From Arctopsyche grandis (lineage: Eukaryota > Arthropoda > Insecta > Trichoptera > Hydropsychidae), in assembly GCF_051622035.1 (NCBI RefSeq), contig NC_135362.1:10481501-10545500 (forward strand): DNA of 64,000 bases. Reading direction: 5' to 3'. The notes beneath the pieces were generated by a model. The model made no database searches. It was given only the letters and a program-made list of their open reading frames with translations, and was not told where the DNA came from. Both the position numbers and the translations under genes were made by a program. Below are positions 23,930 to 35,304 of this stretch, piece after piece; within the stretch, counting starts at the first letter, position 1; every line of letters starts with the position of its first letter.

Positions 23930-24402
23930 TAACCCAATATATGTATGTATATACATGTAGTATGTATCAGTAAACGGGTTAGGAGACCCGCGCAAGCGTT
24001 TTTCGTAGCGATTCACAAGCGGTTATCCTGGTAGCGATTCACATTTGGGATGTAATCACCCGTCCCTATGTATCTACTTTTAGATCTATCTAAACATAAT
24101 TATGTAAGAGTAAGTACATAGAAAGTGTAAGTATACATAAACAAAATTGTATACATCATCTGCATGTTCAGTTATGTGTGTACATTGATACTTAACCTGC
24201 AGTATCAATATCGTATCAAAAGAAAGGCAAGTCGATGGATTTACGCGAGGTCTACTTAACAATACTCACCATTAAAATAATACCACATGTTTCCCACAAC
24301 ACTAACCAAAATAAATTGAACCTGCACGATATGGAGGTTCAACTTTCAACTTGACATACCAACTTTCACTTGCACCTTGACATGTTATTATTTATGTATT
24401 AC
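23930..24402. other. Gene-free stretch
   Basis: Nothing coding. The last four bases TTAC are the left target duplication of the solo LTR. Confidence 0.5.
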
Positions 24403-24847
24403 TGTTACGTACGCCGCGGATTAAGCGAATAGAATCCCAGAGACTATGTGACCGTTCAAGGGTTATCTGTTAACGGATTAACTAAGTGCTTGCACTTAGG
24501 ACCAACGGATATCTGTTAACGGATTAACTAAGTGCTTGCACTTACTTCCAGGATTATATCTGGACTCTAAGTGTATTTAGGCTAAACAATGACCGTTATT
24601 AGTCCACTCTCAGAATCGGTACGGGGAGACCCAATATCGTGGGAATACATATCCGAATACGTGACTATACAACAGGTAAACAGGTTAGACGTCCTGAGAG
24701 ATCTACCCTTTATAAGGCGGTACCTAGGCGATATCATGTCATTCTGGACTGAGCACTGCCAGTGCGTGTATCTCCTTAATCATCAATAAATGCTGTGAAA
24801 CGACTGTTGGCCTTTTACTTGAATCCTCCACCCACCCCTACGTAACA
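24403..24847 (+). mobile_element. Solo LTR (Ty3/gypsy-like), 445 bp
   Basis: Begins TGTTACGTA and ends TACGTAACA, a perfect 9-bp terminal inversion with TG...CA, flanked by TTAC on both sides (24399-24402 and 24848-24851). A 4-bp target duplication is usual for gypsy elements. Inside are a TATA box (CCTTTATAAGG, about 24709-24719) and AATAAA (24785-24790). The U3 part holds a 46-bp tandem duplication (24465 and 24511). No internal coding remains, so it probably arose by LTR-LTR recombination. Confidence 0.85.
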
Positions 24848-24850
24848 TTA

Positions 24851-25206
24851 CTAACTGAACCCGGGATGCGTTGCAATGCCACAATAACGCATGCAATTCC
24901 CATTCCCGTTCCCGTTTCAAGTGATGGTTGGAGCTCAATTCGTGTCTCTTCAAAGTCGTGTCGTCATAAACCAACTGGTAACATGGTTACCAACGAACAC
25001 ATTTCCTTGACTACACAATGGCGCTTCAAACTTTCGCGTTGGTGAAATCGTAATTACGAATATTATTACTAAGAGGTTTTTTTCACAATAAGCTTCCCGG
25101 ACATGCATACAACAAATCCTGAAAGTTCCATCGTAATCGGTTGAGTGGTTTAGGAGCCTATACAGACAAACAGACATTAAATTTTATATACATATACATA
25201 TATAGA
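24851..25206 (-). mobile_element. Non-autonomous Helitron, copy 2 (minus)
   Basis: On the minus strand it begins TCTATATATGTATATG, contains TGTCTGTTTGTCTGTATAGG, and ends CAACGCATCCCGGGTTCAG then TTAG (a one-base variant of CTAG). It abuts the solo LTR. The TTCCCG array is reduced to three or four units. Same family as 21075-21419. Confidence 0.7.
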
Positions 25207-26289
25207 TTATTAAATTAACTGCGATAATTGATTCAAATATTTCACAGGGTTGCCATTAATAAAAATGCTACAAATGTAATTAATCTATCGCATAATGATT
25301 TTTTTAGGTACGTACATATTGTACATACATACATATGTATAATCGATAATATTTAATCTGTGGCAGTTCGTTACTCAGAGCCTCAGACAAAAAGTCGCAG
25401 ATATTGACACCATTACGCAGACATTGACACCGTTAACAACATTCGCCTACTTTTTGATTAAGTCATTTAATGGCGCACGCAGTGACATTTGTCACCTGAC
25501 GTAAACGCCACAAATTGCAAAACAACAACTTCGCACACACAAACATCTGCAAGTACACATTTTAAACCGACACTAGAATTCTTCACATACACGCGAAAGA
25601 AAAAAGTTGCACACTCGGTCGGCCATCATCAACACAATCGAGTTTTCTGGATATGCAATGACGCAATGTTGGTCAAGATTCGATCAGCGCATTCACTCGT
25701 ATGCAGGATCTCCACGAATATGGGTACCCGTGTTTATTGGTAAATAAGAATCCAGGACATTGCCTTCGCGGCGCTGATAGTGGCCATTGACTCGTCGCGA
25801 TTAGGCGCAATCATTCAGTTAAGGTGTCCGATTTAAGACACGGGCTTATTATCGTAGATGGGATGATCTAAATCTAAAAGGACTCTCGGGTTATTGTCCC
25901 GGCCGTCAACGATGATGAGGATACGTCGTGCTCGCTGTGTGCGTCCTTGTCGGTTTCGCTGCTCTTGAACGAGTTGAAAATCTGGAGCATTCTCACAGCC
26001 GGTGTCAATAGAAGAGGCCAAGGCGTTAGTCACATCCTTATCATGGTTACTTTCAACATTTCACCGTTCACTGTTGGATGAAAGGCTCTTTAATCCTGCT
26101 TCAATATTCTTTATCTCTAATACGATATTTTTCAAAACATTGCCTCCAAAAAAGCTTATACATATTTATTTATCCACCAGTGGCCTGGGTGCACACACTT
26201 GTGCACTCGGTAAAGTATCGCAATTCGGAGCAACGGAAGCCGCCAGTTGATTTTAACGGGTGGCTTCGGAAATGAATTAAAAAAAGTTA
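25207..26289. other. Region with an unassigned minus-strand open frame
   Basis: 25380-26060 is GC-richer. On the minus strand a frame is open from about 26057 to the TAA at 25833, encoding a charged peptide with QEQRNRQGRTQRARRI and LIIVDGRDNNPRVLLDLDHP. It reads like coding sequence, but I do not recognise it, no ATG begins it, and the only upstream AG is weak. It may be a single exon or a decayed gene. 26060-26090 resembles an RTE tail (TTCACTGTTGGATGAA). Confidence 0.3.
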
Positions 26290-26700
26290 TGTATAAATAT
26301 AATGTATGTAAGGGAATTATAAGCGCGCATATTAATAAAATAGAAAAAGTTGGGTGCGCGCATTACACGCTCACCGATCCAACCCGCTCACCCGTTCTAA
26401 ATGATGAATTAATGTGTGTGTGTCTTCGTGGCTGTGTGTGTGTGTGTACGCTCCCACGCAACTCCTCTGACGTTGATGTCACACGTTCCAACTCAGGCGC
26501 TCAATATCAGGAGCACATGTCAGACGATACATACTCCTCAACTTTCCCGATACCTTGCGTTTTTTTCAACATGATCGTTCATTATGCCACATTACTATGC
26601 ATAACGTATACTCCTGGCATTCTAAAATTTGTTTTTTTTTTAAATTTCCATACTTGTCTACGCATCCCCCACATACCCACACACATATATCGCGTCCGTT
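26290..26700 (+). repeat. GCGCGCATTACACGCTC repeat, copy 1
   Basis: Matches the complement of 33370-33840 in block order: CATTACACGCTC, GATGAAT(TA)ATGTGTGTG, CTCAATATCAGGAGCACATG, ACTCCTGGCATTCTAAAAT, TCCATACTTGTC. Contains a (GT)n run. No coding recognised. Confidence 0.6.
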
Positions 26701-27099
26701 TTTATATATATTATGATTATACACAAAATATGAGTTGAAAACACTGTGCGATAACCCTTGCCACTAAAATCCTCAGCAAAACTAAAGAGTTAATTGCAGT
26801 GACTTTTTTTCGTACCTTAGAAATATGAAGAAACATCTCATATGAGGTTTTTTTAAATATACAATTATTCCATTTATATGATGAGGTGGATTGAAAACAA
26901 TAAACTACTAAAATCGTACTTAAATAAAAAAAGCCGAAAATCGGTAAAATTTACAATTTTTGCAAATTTGAATGGCGGCAGTGCAAATAATGTTTTTAGA
27001 ATCTTATTAGAATATTATTATTGACGGATTATTAATACATAATATGTTTTCTACCTAGAGATGTTTCCAAATTCCATTATTTGTTATTTTCGATGTACC
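26701..27099. other. Gene-free AT-rich stretch
   Basis: Nothing recognised. Confidence 0.5.
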
Positions 27100-27382
27100 T
27101 TATTGTACATACTATAAATTTGAAATTATATTCAAATAGTGGTTACTAACAGTATGTAGATTGGTTGCCAATTTGTTGAGGAACCATTTCAACAATGATA
27201 TCAGATAAATTCTCAAACTTTGACAGTTAACGATCGACTTGGAATCACAAATATCCAAGTCTAACCAACAGCAATGCAGAAATACTCCAAATAGAGTCTT
27301 TTCAATCGAAGTCAAACCAGGGCTCGAACCCTGGACCTCTCGGTGGTTAGCATTGACGCAACCATCAAGCTATACCACTGGC
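27100..27382 (-). repeat. SINE, minus strand, 3' truncated
   Basis: On the minus strand, A-box-like TGGTATAGCTTGATGGTTGC and B-box GGTTCGAGCCC (about 27319-27329) precede the family body (GATCGTTAACTGTCAAAGTT-type, then CCAATTTGTTGAGG). The CCTTCCTGG tail is absent. Confidence 0.7.
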
Positions 27383-27429
27383 ATCATATGTTGGAATTTA
27401 CATGATTTTATTATACAATATACAATCAC

Positions 27430-27835
27430 TTGGATGTGAAACTTGGGACATTGAACGCCAAGACGCTACACAAAGTCCAATGCACTCAAAGAAGTGTGGA
27501 ACGCTGCATGCTCGGCATAACGAGTAAAGACAGAAAACGGAGTACGTGGGTGAGAAGTATGTATGTCAAGGTTAGTGGAAATAGTGGATAGAGTAAAGAG
27601 ATGGAAATGGCAATTCGGGGGGGGGGGGCACAATAAGTGCCAGAATGGTACCCGAGAGAATGCAAAAGGTTCAAAGGAAGACCGCAGGGAAGATGGGTAG
27701 ACGAAATTAGGAAAATGTATGAAACTGTTTTGCACAACTCATCAATCTCACCCTACGTGAGATTGATGAGTTGTGCAAAACAGAGACGAGTGGATAGTAA
27801 GTGACTGTACATAGATGATGATGATGATGATACAA
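27430..27835 (+). pseudogene. 5'-truncated RTE fragment with snap-back insertion
   Basis: Starts at the ATGTGAAACTTGG block of the RTE C-terminal region and ends in (GAT)n, the normal RTE tail. It contains a G10 run (27618-27627) and a 59-bp perfect hairpin (27725-27783) absent from every other RTE copy here. Confidence 0.85.
27725..27783. repeat. Perfect 27-bp hairpin, 5-nt loop
   Basis: The left arm 27725-27751 is the exact complement of 27757-27783, with loop CCTAC. The right arm is normal RTE sequence; the left arm is extra. This is an inverted duplication made in place. Confidence 0.9.
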
Positions 27836-28894
27836 TAATAGCAACACATAATTTCTAGTTTTATTACGGTTAAAAGTTTCCGTTACAAAAAAAATTGTAG
27901 TGATCAACATTTTACCAATATTGGATATTTTTGCAGAGCTGTGTCTAAACTGTGTATGTATGTTGTGGAGACACAGAGCATTTAAGCACAACACATTTGA
28001 CACATTTTATTTGCAAGATTTGAGATTCAATTGCTTTTGTAAATGCTTCAAAATCTATAGAGAAATTTTCTTTCTGCTGCTTTATAAATTGAATACACAA
28101 TAGATAGAATGCTAATGCACTGACAAGGATATACCAAGTGTATCAAAGCGACTCACGTCCGCTCGAATGCACTATGATCGACCATGGTGGTGACAGTTGA
28201 CCCCACGAAGACTGTAAATTGGAGCAAGAGCGACTGGGAGACGAGTTGATGGCCCAGTGACCTTTCACCGTCGGCCATTGCCAATAATGCGATCATCTTC
28301 CATGCACGTCTATTGACGTTAGTTCTGGCTAATCTGCGAACTACAATGGAGGGTCAAGGTCGGGCAAATCAACAACACAACACAATAATATGCATACGCA
28401 ATCTATTACATAACATTTCACAATCGCAAAAAAGGTGTCAAAGGTTTCTGGATAGGGTCGTCCGGTGTTATAAATCAATTTCAGATGACAGTAAGTACGT
28501 ACCTATTGTATAATATATATATGTATGTATATACGCATTAAATTCTAACGATTTTCGGATCTAGGTCAAGGCCATCATGTTTTAGTACGTTGACGTCGTT
28601 GTTCATTTTGTTGTTGCGCAATAACAACAATTTTTTTCGTATTGTTTAATATAATGCTCTTGTAATAATAAATCATAGCACATACACACGCGGCGAGGTT
28701 TCGTATCGATTTCATGCGAAATCTTTTGGGTATAAGATTTGAAGATGAAATTGGGAAGATTGCCTTTTTTTAAGTCGAATATTTTTATTTATTTCAATCA
28801 ATTATGCACACTTTGTCTTAACAGATTCCTACAAAGCGACGAGTTTTTCTTTATATGTATACATATTAAGAATTATTGATTATTTAAACAGGTA
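27836..28894. other. Gene-free stretch
   Basis: 28130-28400 is GC-richer without a recognised product. 28770-28860 resembles part of the SINE-like 5940-6060 segment (TACAAAGCGACGAG against TTCAAAGCGATGAG). Confidence 0.4.
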
Positions 28895-29648
28895 TAAAAC
28901 CATATAAAGTGGAAGAAGTAGTAAATAATTATTTATATTTAGGTAAAATAATAGACATGTCCGGTAGTAAAGAAGAAGAAATAAAGCTACGTATGAAATT
29001 AGGACGGAGTGCATTTGGACGAATGCATTTTGTTTTTAAATAAAAAATGCCACTCTGCCTGAAGAAAAAGATCTTCGATTAATGCGTTTTGCCAGTGATA
29101 ACTAGAGTACGGACCCAAAGCGCGCCGCTCATTATTCAATCGTTGTAAATGCTTTGTAAAAAAGGTTCGGCAAATCTTTAACAATGCACTTACAACATTT
29201 GAACAATGAACGGCACCCTGGTTATCCGGGCTTTAGTGATAACGTATGGATGTGAAACTTGGACATTGAACGCCACGATGCTACACAAAGTCCAATGCAC
29301 TCAAAGAAGTATGGAATGCCGTATGCTCGGCATAGCGAGGAAAGACAGGAAGCGGAATAAGTGGGTGAAAAGTATGACATGGGTAGTGGATAGAGTAAGC
29401 TATAAGATAGTGGCAGAGTGGCTATAAGAATGGATGAAAGGTGGACAAAATAAGTGCTGGAATGGTACCCGAGAAAATGCAAAAGGGTAAAAGAAAGACC
29501 GCAGGGAAGATGGGTAGACGAAATTAGGAAAATGTGTAGAGTGAGATGGATGAGAGTTGCGCATAACAGAGACGATTGGAAGCGTGTTTGGAGAGGCCTT
29601 CGTCCAGCATTGGATGGTAGGCGGCTGTATATGATGATGATGATGATG
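28895..29648 (+). pseudogene. 5'-truncated RTE fragment carrying a MITE
   Basis: Covers the last quarter of the RTE protein from the VVNNYLYLG block to the (ATG)n tail. It is broken by stops, small indels and the insertion at 29103-29234. Confidence 0.88.
29103..29234. mobile_element. 132-bp fold-back MITE inside an RTE copy
   Basis: AGTGATAAC is present on both sides (29094-29102 and 29235-29243), and the other RTE copies have only one, so the insertion and 9-bp duplication are clear. The two halves are inverted: GCCGCTCATTATTCAA on the left matches GCCGTTCATTGTTCAA on the opposite strand at the right, and the match extends to about 55 bp. The 8-9 bp duplication suggests hAT or a relative. 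Confidence 0.85.
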
Positions 29649-29809
29649 ACACTCATATATTAAAATTAAACACGACATCTATGGTCAAACATTGTACAGA
29701 AGTATTATACATACAAGGCAAATACAAACATCGATTAAATATTTAATATTTATCTACAGATACAAAATGTTTATACAAATCAGCGGAATTCAAAAACTCG
29801 AAAGTTTGC
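29649..29809. other. Short AT-rich spacer
   Basis: Nothing recognised. Confidence 0.5.
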
Positions 29810-29996
29810 GACAAAATGGGTAAAGCTTGCTAACTTGTTGGAATCGTTTCAATAAATAAGATAAATTGTCAATTTCTGATAGGAAACGATTGATTTGTCA
29901 CATATCCTAAGTCTGGCCAGCAGCAACCGGTGGGATTGAACCCGAGACCACATTGATCGAAAGCATTATATTTTTAGCACTAGTCTATGCTGCTGG
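29810..29996 (-). repeat. SINE head fragment, minus strand
   Basis: On the minus strand, CCAGCAGCATAGACTAG (head) and B-box-like GGTTCAATCCC (about 29933-29943), then GTCTGGCCAGC-type linker and TCTGATAGGAAACGATTGA body on the plus strand. The 3' module is missing. Confidence 0.65.
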
Positions 29997-30191
29997 TTAA
30001 TTTATTTTATAACGATTTATTTCATATACTTTATATCCATGTACATTTCTTTAATAGATTTGGAGCCACAGTTGAAGCACTATGAAATCATTCTTTTATT
30101 TTTAATACCTGCCAGAAAGCAATGAAAAATTATTTATAGGTTTTAATTAAACAATAAGTGCGGTTTTGATTGTCAATTGTTTGGAGACTAT

Positions 30192-30197
30192 TTTATT
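30192..30197 (-). terminator. PolyA signal for the 30.2-kb exon
   Basis: AATAAA on the minus strand, about 30 nt beyond the stop codon at 30227. Confidence 0.5.
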
Positions 30198-30226
30198 TTT
30201 TATATTTGGGGAAAAATTTCTATAAA

Positions 30227-30392
30227 TTACTGGTTGGTTTGGTACGCAGTCTTCAAATTCTTGCAGAATTGAGCTACAATGTTCTCAGCCAACTGAAGTA
30301 CATACATTAGGTGCCGCAGTTTGTTCTCTTCTCCTGGGGCACGCACCAATTTGATGGTGTCGTCTATTGCAAGGGGCATCAAGCTTTTGAAC
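30227..30392 (-). CDS. Last coding exon of an unidentified gene
   Basis: On the minus strand an acceptor (TTCATCAG) precedes 30392, then one base completing a split codon, 54 codons and TAA at 30229-30227. The peptide tail includes PLAIDDTIKLVRAPGEENKL, then RHLMYVLQLAENIVAQF and KNLKTAYQTNQ. It is amphipathic and helical in character, with balanced codon use unlike the surrounding AT-rich noise. I cannot name the protein. A polyA signal follows at once. Upstream exons should lie at higher coordinates on the minus strand; none could be recognised, so introns may be long or the rest may be outside the window. A retrotransposed or orphan exon is the alternative. Confidence 0.6.
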
Positions 30393-32872
30393 CTGATGAA
30401 TATTAATAACATATTAATTAAAAAATAAGGATTTTTTAAAAGATGTGGTAAATTGATAGGTCTACGATGAGATCTGTAAAATTTATCCAATCACATTCAA
30501 TAAGCGATATGATCGGTAATAATCGAACTTCTAAACACCACATAAAACTATTTCGATCATATAATATGATGGATCGAGTCTGATTTGTCATAAGAATGTC
30601 CTACGAGGCAAGGTAGACGTATGAGCTAATATGACTGTGTAACGGTAGGCATTGTATCATCCAAAAACAACGGAATCTGGCACAAATGAGTATGACTCGA
30701 CCTCGGAAGTCGACCGACGATTACATAGGCATTACAGAACATTGTTATATAATTCAAAGTCAACGTTGCGCAAATGGCTGCGAGTGTGCAATCATTTTTG
30801 GGCAATAGACACACCGTTTGTAGTTCATGTTCAAAGACGCGGCGGCCGCATTTCGCTCTATCAAGTCATCGAAACGAAATGGAAAACGGCGCCCGAGTAT
30901 ACATTATACCGACATATACCAGCTTGTATCATTGCATGCATATGTATTAATATTTATTATAATATAATAAAGGCCAAACGAGTTTGCCGGCCGGCGCTGG
31001 TGATGACCAGCTCCACGCGAACTTTCCCGGGTGACCGAAACAGTGTCGGGCGATTGCGCAAGGCGGGCCAACCTTGGCCAATTTAGCGCAAATCGCACTC
31101 CTTGGACGCAAACACACACACGTACGATAAAAAATGATCGTGAAAATGTCATTACGAATCCAAAAGAATGGCGAGAGTGTGCACTCGTCATCTAGACGGG
31201 CGAAAATCCTCGGAAAATTCGAGAATTTCCCGAGCGCCTCCGGAATTTCGTATACACTATCGGCGTCGATATGCTTTGAAAATTGGCGATTTTGATTAAG
31301 AAATTTTTAATTTTTCAAAATTATTTATGTATATTTTAACTTAGATACATAACTGCTTTAATTGAATTAATAGATTGTACATATCGTTTTCATAATGAGT
31401 GGCATTTGCAATGTAAATGCATACCTATGCATATTTATGATTATACGATTGTTGTTACACTACTGTACGTATATTTATCGATGCTTCAACGAGAAGTGTG
31501 AAATGATATATTTATTAATAGGAAAAATAAAATTATATAATCACTTTTTATATAATGAAGTAATTTTTTTTTTAAATTATAATTTTTTTTTTTTTTTTTT
31601 AATGTATATTTTATTTATTAGTTGAAACGACTCTTTTTTATTTTAGTTACAAATTAATTTTATCCTTAATTTACTTATACTTAATTGCTACTCTTTACCA
31701 CGTTTTTGAACATTTTACATATGTATGTGCTTATCTAGAATTTATCCCCAGTTTCTTATTTTATACCTTATTGTATGCAGATTAAGTCCATTTATAAAAA
31801 AATGATTTTTATTTCAAATTAAAAATGTACATATAATATAAATCAAATATATCTCTACCAACATATGTGGTTCTAATGAATTTAAATACACGCAAACACT
31901 CTTATCAGATCGCCACATTCAAAAGTGCTGATACATAAATTAAGCCGACTACATAACAATGCGCACACACATCGCTAATCGTAAGATCAGGGCCGGTCAT
32001 CTTCACATCTAATGAATAATAAATATATTCAAGTCGTTAACTAAACAATCACATCGAATTAATTCAGTGAATCAATACAGAACGTCATCGTCGAATGTAT
32101 AATATAATATTTTTCAACGCCTCAAACCGCAGACTGCATACAGAAAGATAAGACCACCTACGACCACCTTCTACGACACCTATCAAATTAAACGATACAC
32201 ACATTAGGAGAAAAAATCGTCTTCTCGACGATATAATAAACCGATATATTGATATAATATTCGCACGTCTCAATTTGGCAAAAGCCGATGACGCAACATT
32301 CAAGACCTTGAATCGTATGTTCGAAGTTTTCAATCGGACACCTGCAAGTTGAACTATTGCACTTGTAACATACATATGTATACAACGACTCGAGCATTGT
32401 ATGTGTATGCATACGCTATTTTTTGCAATAAATTCATTGTCGAATTGGTCGGTTGCGCAACGAAGATATTCGGCGCGAAAAGGGTTGGTGAGGCAACACA
32501 TCCGATCGTCGGGCAACACGTTTTGCGATTGCAGTTCGCAATGTTTTATATATGTATATATGTATGTACATATTTATGTATAGTGTAGCATGTCGTCCGA
32601 TTGGTAAATTTGCGATGTTGCGAATCAGCCGATAATATTGTGTACGAAAATAAAGTATTGTACGGAAGAATATTGAAATTTCACTCAATATAAAATGACA
32701 AGATGTTTTACACGGTATTATAAAATGTGTTGTGTTGTGCCTGTTTAAATTTCAACGGTTAGTTTCCGAAACAAATTGATACATGATTTAAAATATAGTT
32801 ACAATACGTTTAATGATAATAATTAAACGAAATCACAACTGAAACAGAAATCAGGAATTTTAATATCTATTG
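30393..32872. other. Gene-free stretch
   Basis: 30640-30900 and 30970-31260 are GC-richer but give no convincing exon on either strand. 31560-31600 contains T and A homopolymer runs. 32080-32690 has overlapping short frames on both strands only. Confidence 0.4.
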
Positions 32873-33095
32873 CTAGTGGATTTACCCGGCTTCGCTCGGT
32901 ATTTTTAATATAAACCGTTAATTATAACCGTTAAACATAGCTATGTAATCTAATAGTAAACATTTGATTAAATTTATTTGAATAGTTTTATATTATTTGA
33001 ATATTCATTTGTCTTTTTTTATTAAATTGAACGTCACGGAATCTACGAACCAAACAAACATACATACAAAGTCTCTTTTGAAATTATATATAAGA
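32873..33095 (-). mobile_element. 223-bp non-autonomous Helitron (minus)
   Basis: On the minus strand it starts TCTTATATATAATTTC after a host A, runs through GTATGTATGTTTGTTTGG, and ends CGAAGCCGGGTAAATCCA then CTAG. These are the Helitron end signatures. Its 3' terminus differs from the 21/24/39-kb family, so it is a second family. Confidence 0.65.
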
Positions 33096-33840
33096 TAATG
33101 CATCTATTATTATTATTAAACACGCATATATTATATCGCGTTCACCGATTTAATTTATATGCATAAATTAAATCGGCATAACAATAGCAGATGCTTAAAA
33201 TGCACCCATTGATTAGAATGCATCGTCGTTGCCCTGATTGGTCAAAGGTCTTAGTCCACGTGTACCACTTCACGGTGATTGGCTGTGCACCTTGTTCGCG
33301 TGTATTTATTTTATTAAATATCTCTAGGCGCGATGTTTGTATGTGCGAGTGCATCGACAAGTATGGACATTTAAAAAAAAACTCATTTTAGAATGCCAGG
33401 AGTATGTATATAAAATAAATACAAGTGAATGTGGCGCACAACCAATCAGCGTGAAGTGATCCACGTGGACTAAAACGTTTGACCAATTAGAGCATCAACG
33501 ATATATTCTGACCAATGGGTGCATTTTAAGCATCTGCTATTGCGATGTGGCGTGACGACCGATCGTGTTGAGGAGACGCGGAGAAGAGGGGTAGCGGGTA
33601 GCGGGAAAGCGGGGAATCGGGGACCTGAGATTCTGACATGTGCTCCTGATATTGAGCACCTGACTTTGAACGGGTGATTTCAGCGTCAGATGCGCTGTGC
33701 GGGAGAGTACACACATACACACATCCACAAAGCCACACACACACACATTCATCATTTCGAACGGGTGAACGGGTTGTATCGGCGAGCGTGTAATGCGCGT
33801 ACTCAACATTTTGATATTAATACGTGCACGTGTCTATAAA
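33096..33840 (-). repeat. GCGCGCATTACACGCTC repeat, copy 2, with fold-back
   Basis: Complement of the 26.3-kb copy: block order is reversed and the (GT)n appears as (AC)n at 33712-33747. It includes the fold-back element 33181-33546, whose loop (33360-33415) is also part of the shared sequence. The fold-back therefore probably belongs to the family and was lost or reduced at 26.5 kb. Confidence 0.6.
33181..33546. mobile_element. 366-bp fold-back element with ~130-bp arms
   Basis: Left arm 33181-33315 and right arm 33412-33546 are inverted repeats, starting CAATAGCAGATGCTTAAAAT on each strand. The arms carry several ATTGG/CCAAT boxes and TCCACGTG. Loop about 95 bp; no coding. Confidence 0.8.
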
Positions 33841-35304
33841 TTACCTTACATATTATATTATATTATATTCATATATAATCGTGAATCAATTTCTTTCCGA
33901 AACTGCCCGTTGAAATCAACGGGAATAATACTAGTTTTATTTAGAAGGATTCATGAATCAATTTTTTTAAATTATTATAAACGCGTTTTACACAGTAGCA
34001 AACAAAAATACAGACTTTTGGCATCTACATACATAAATATATTTACTATTGTAGTTTAATGTTCTTATGTAGCAACGTCTTTTTAATATGAGAGTGTTCT
34101 GAAATGTTTCAGTATATCATGTATAAGTCTACTTTGCAGATATACATACATACATACTATATATCTGCATACTATAATTTCATTGACGTTCAGTCAATAC
34201 ACTTAATTTAGTCGTTTTGCAATACATACTCATTTACGAGGAAAAACTGTCCGTGCCAGTCTTGAAGGATAATGAAAGGTTTGTGTGCATCGGATGATGA
34301 ATGCACCGATGCAATTCAGGTACACACACACATACCCACGCAACACTGTACGAAATGTTAAATAACGTCACTTTATGCACCGAGTGTGGGATAGGTCAGT
34401 GAGTAACGACGGGTATTGCGAAACAACCCGTTTTTACCAAATAAATGCACTTCGTCTGTACCCATGTAGCACTTGTATAAAAATACATACATACTATGTT
34501 GCACAAAAAAAGTAAATATTATTCACTTTTTATAAACAAATGAACGAATGGCGAGTGTAAAAAATATTTTTAAGCCGTGAATTTTTAAATGTATAAATCG
34601 ATTACTTGTGTATTTGAGGCGGAAGTGATTGAACGATTTAAAAATAAAAATATTGCATCATATACATATATATTATTTTACCAATAATAATTTAGTCGCT
34701 CTGTTGTCGTCTCCGCGGTCGGTGGCGGGTTATTCATTTATTTTAAATATAATAAAATGTCTATAAATATTCTTTTGTTGTATTTTTTCTTCGAAATCGA
34801 TCATTAGTTACGATTAAACAATGGTCGAGTTCGGTGTTCTCGTTGAAATTTCGATTACATTATCGCCGCGTTTTATTGTAATTGGAAGTGATTCGGTTTA
34901 TTTTATGATCTGTTTAAGTGTTGTTTAATTAATCAGTGTAATTTAAAATGTATAAAGTTAAAATTGAAAAAGAAAAAGTGTTCTTGCTAAATGTAGTAGT
35001 GTAATTAATTGTGCTTCAGTGGAAAATGTGGTGGTTTTGATCGTTTGAAATGTATATGTGAGTATTTATTGAGCTTTCAATATAATATAATTTAAATTTA
35101 TGAATAAGGCATTGATATATATTGTTGCTATGTGATTATTTGTTTATTGTTTGAATATAATTATTTCAAATTTTAACATCCAGAAAAAGTTCTTGAATTT
35201 AAATGTTTATACTAAATACATATGTACATATATATGTTCCTACTTGGTAAACTGAATTTTTATTCACTAAATTTTGGTTATCGTATATACATACATACAC
35301 ATGT
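33841..35304. other. Gene-free stretch; possible 5' exon near 34.7-35.05 kb
   Basis: 34693-34730 is a CpG-rich block (CGTCTCCGCGGTCGGTGGCG) in AT-rich DNA, and 35056 has a donor-like TATGTGAGTATTT. This could be a 5' UTR exon with promoter, but no coding confirms it. Confidence 0.25.
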
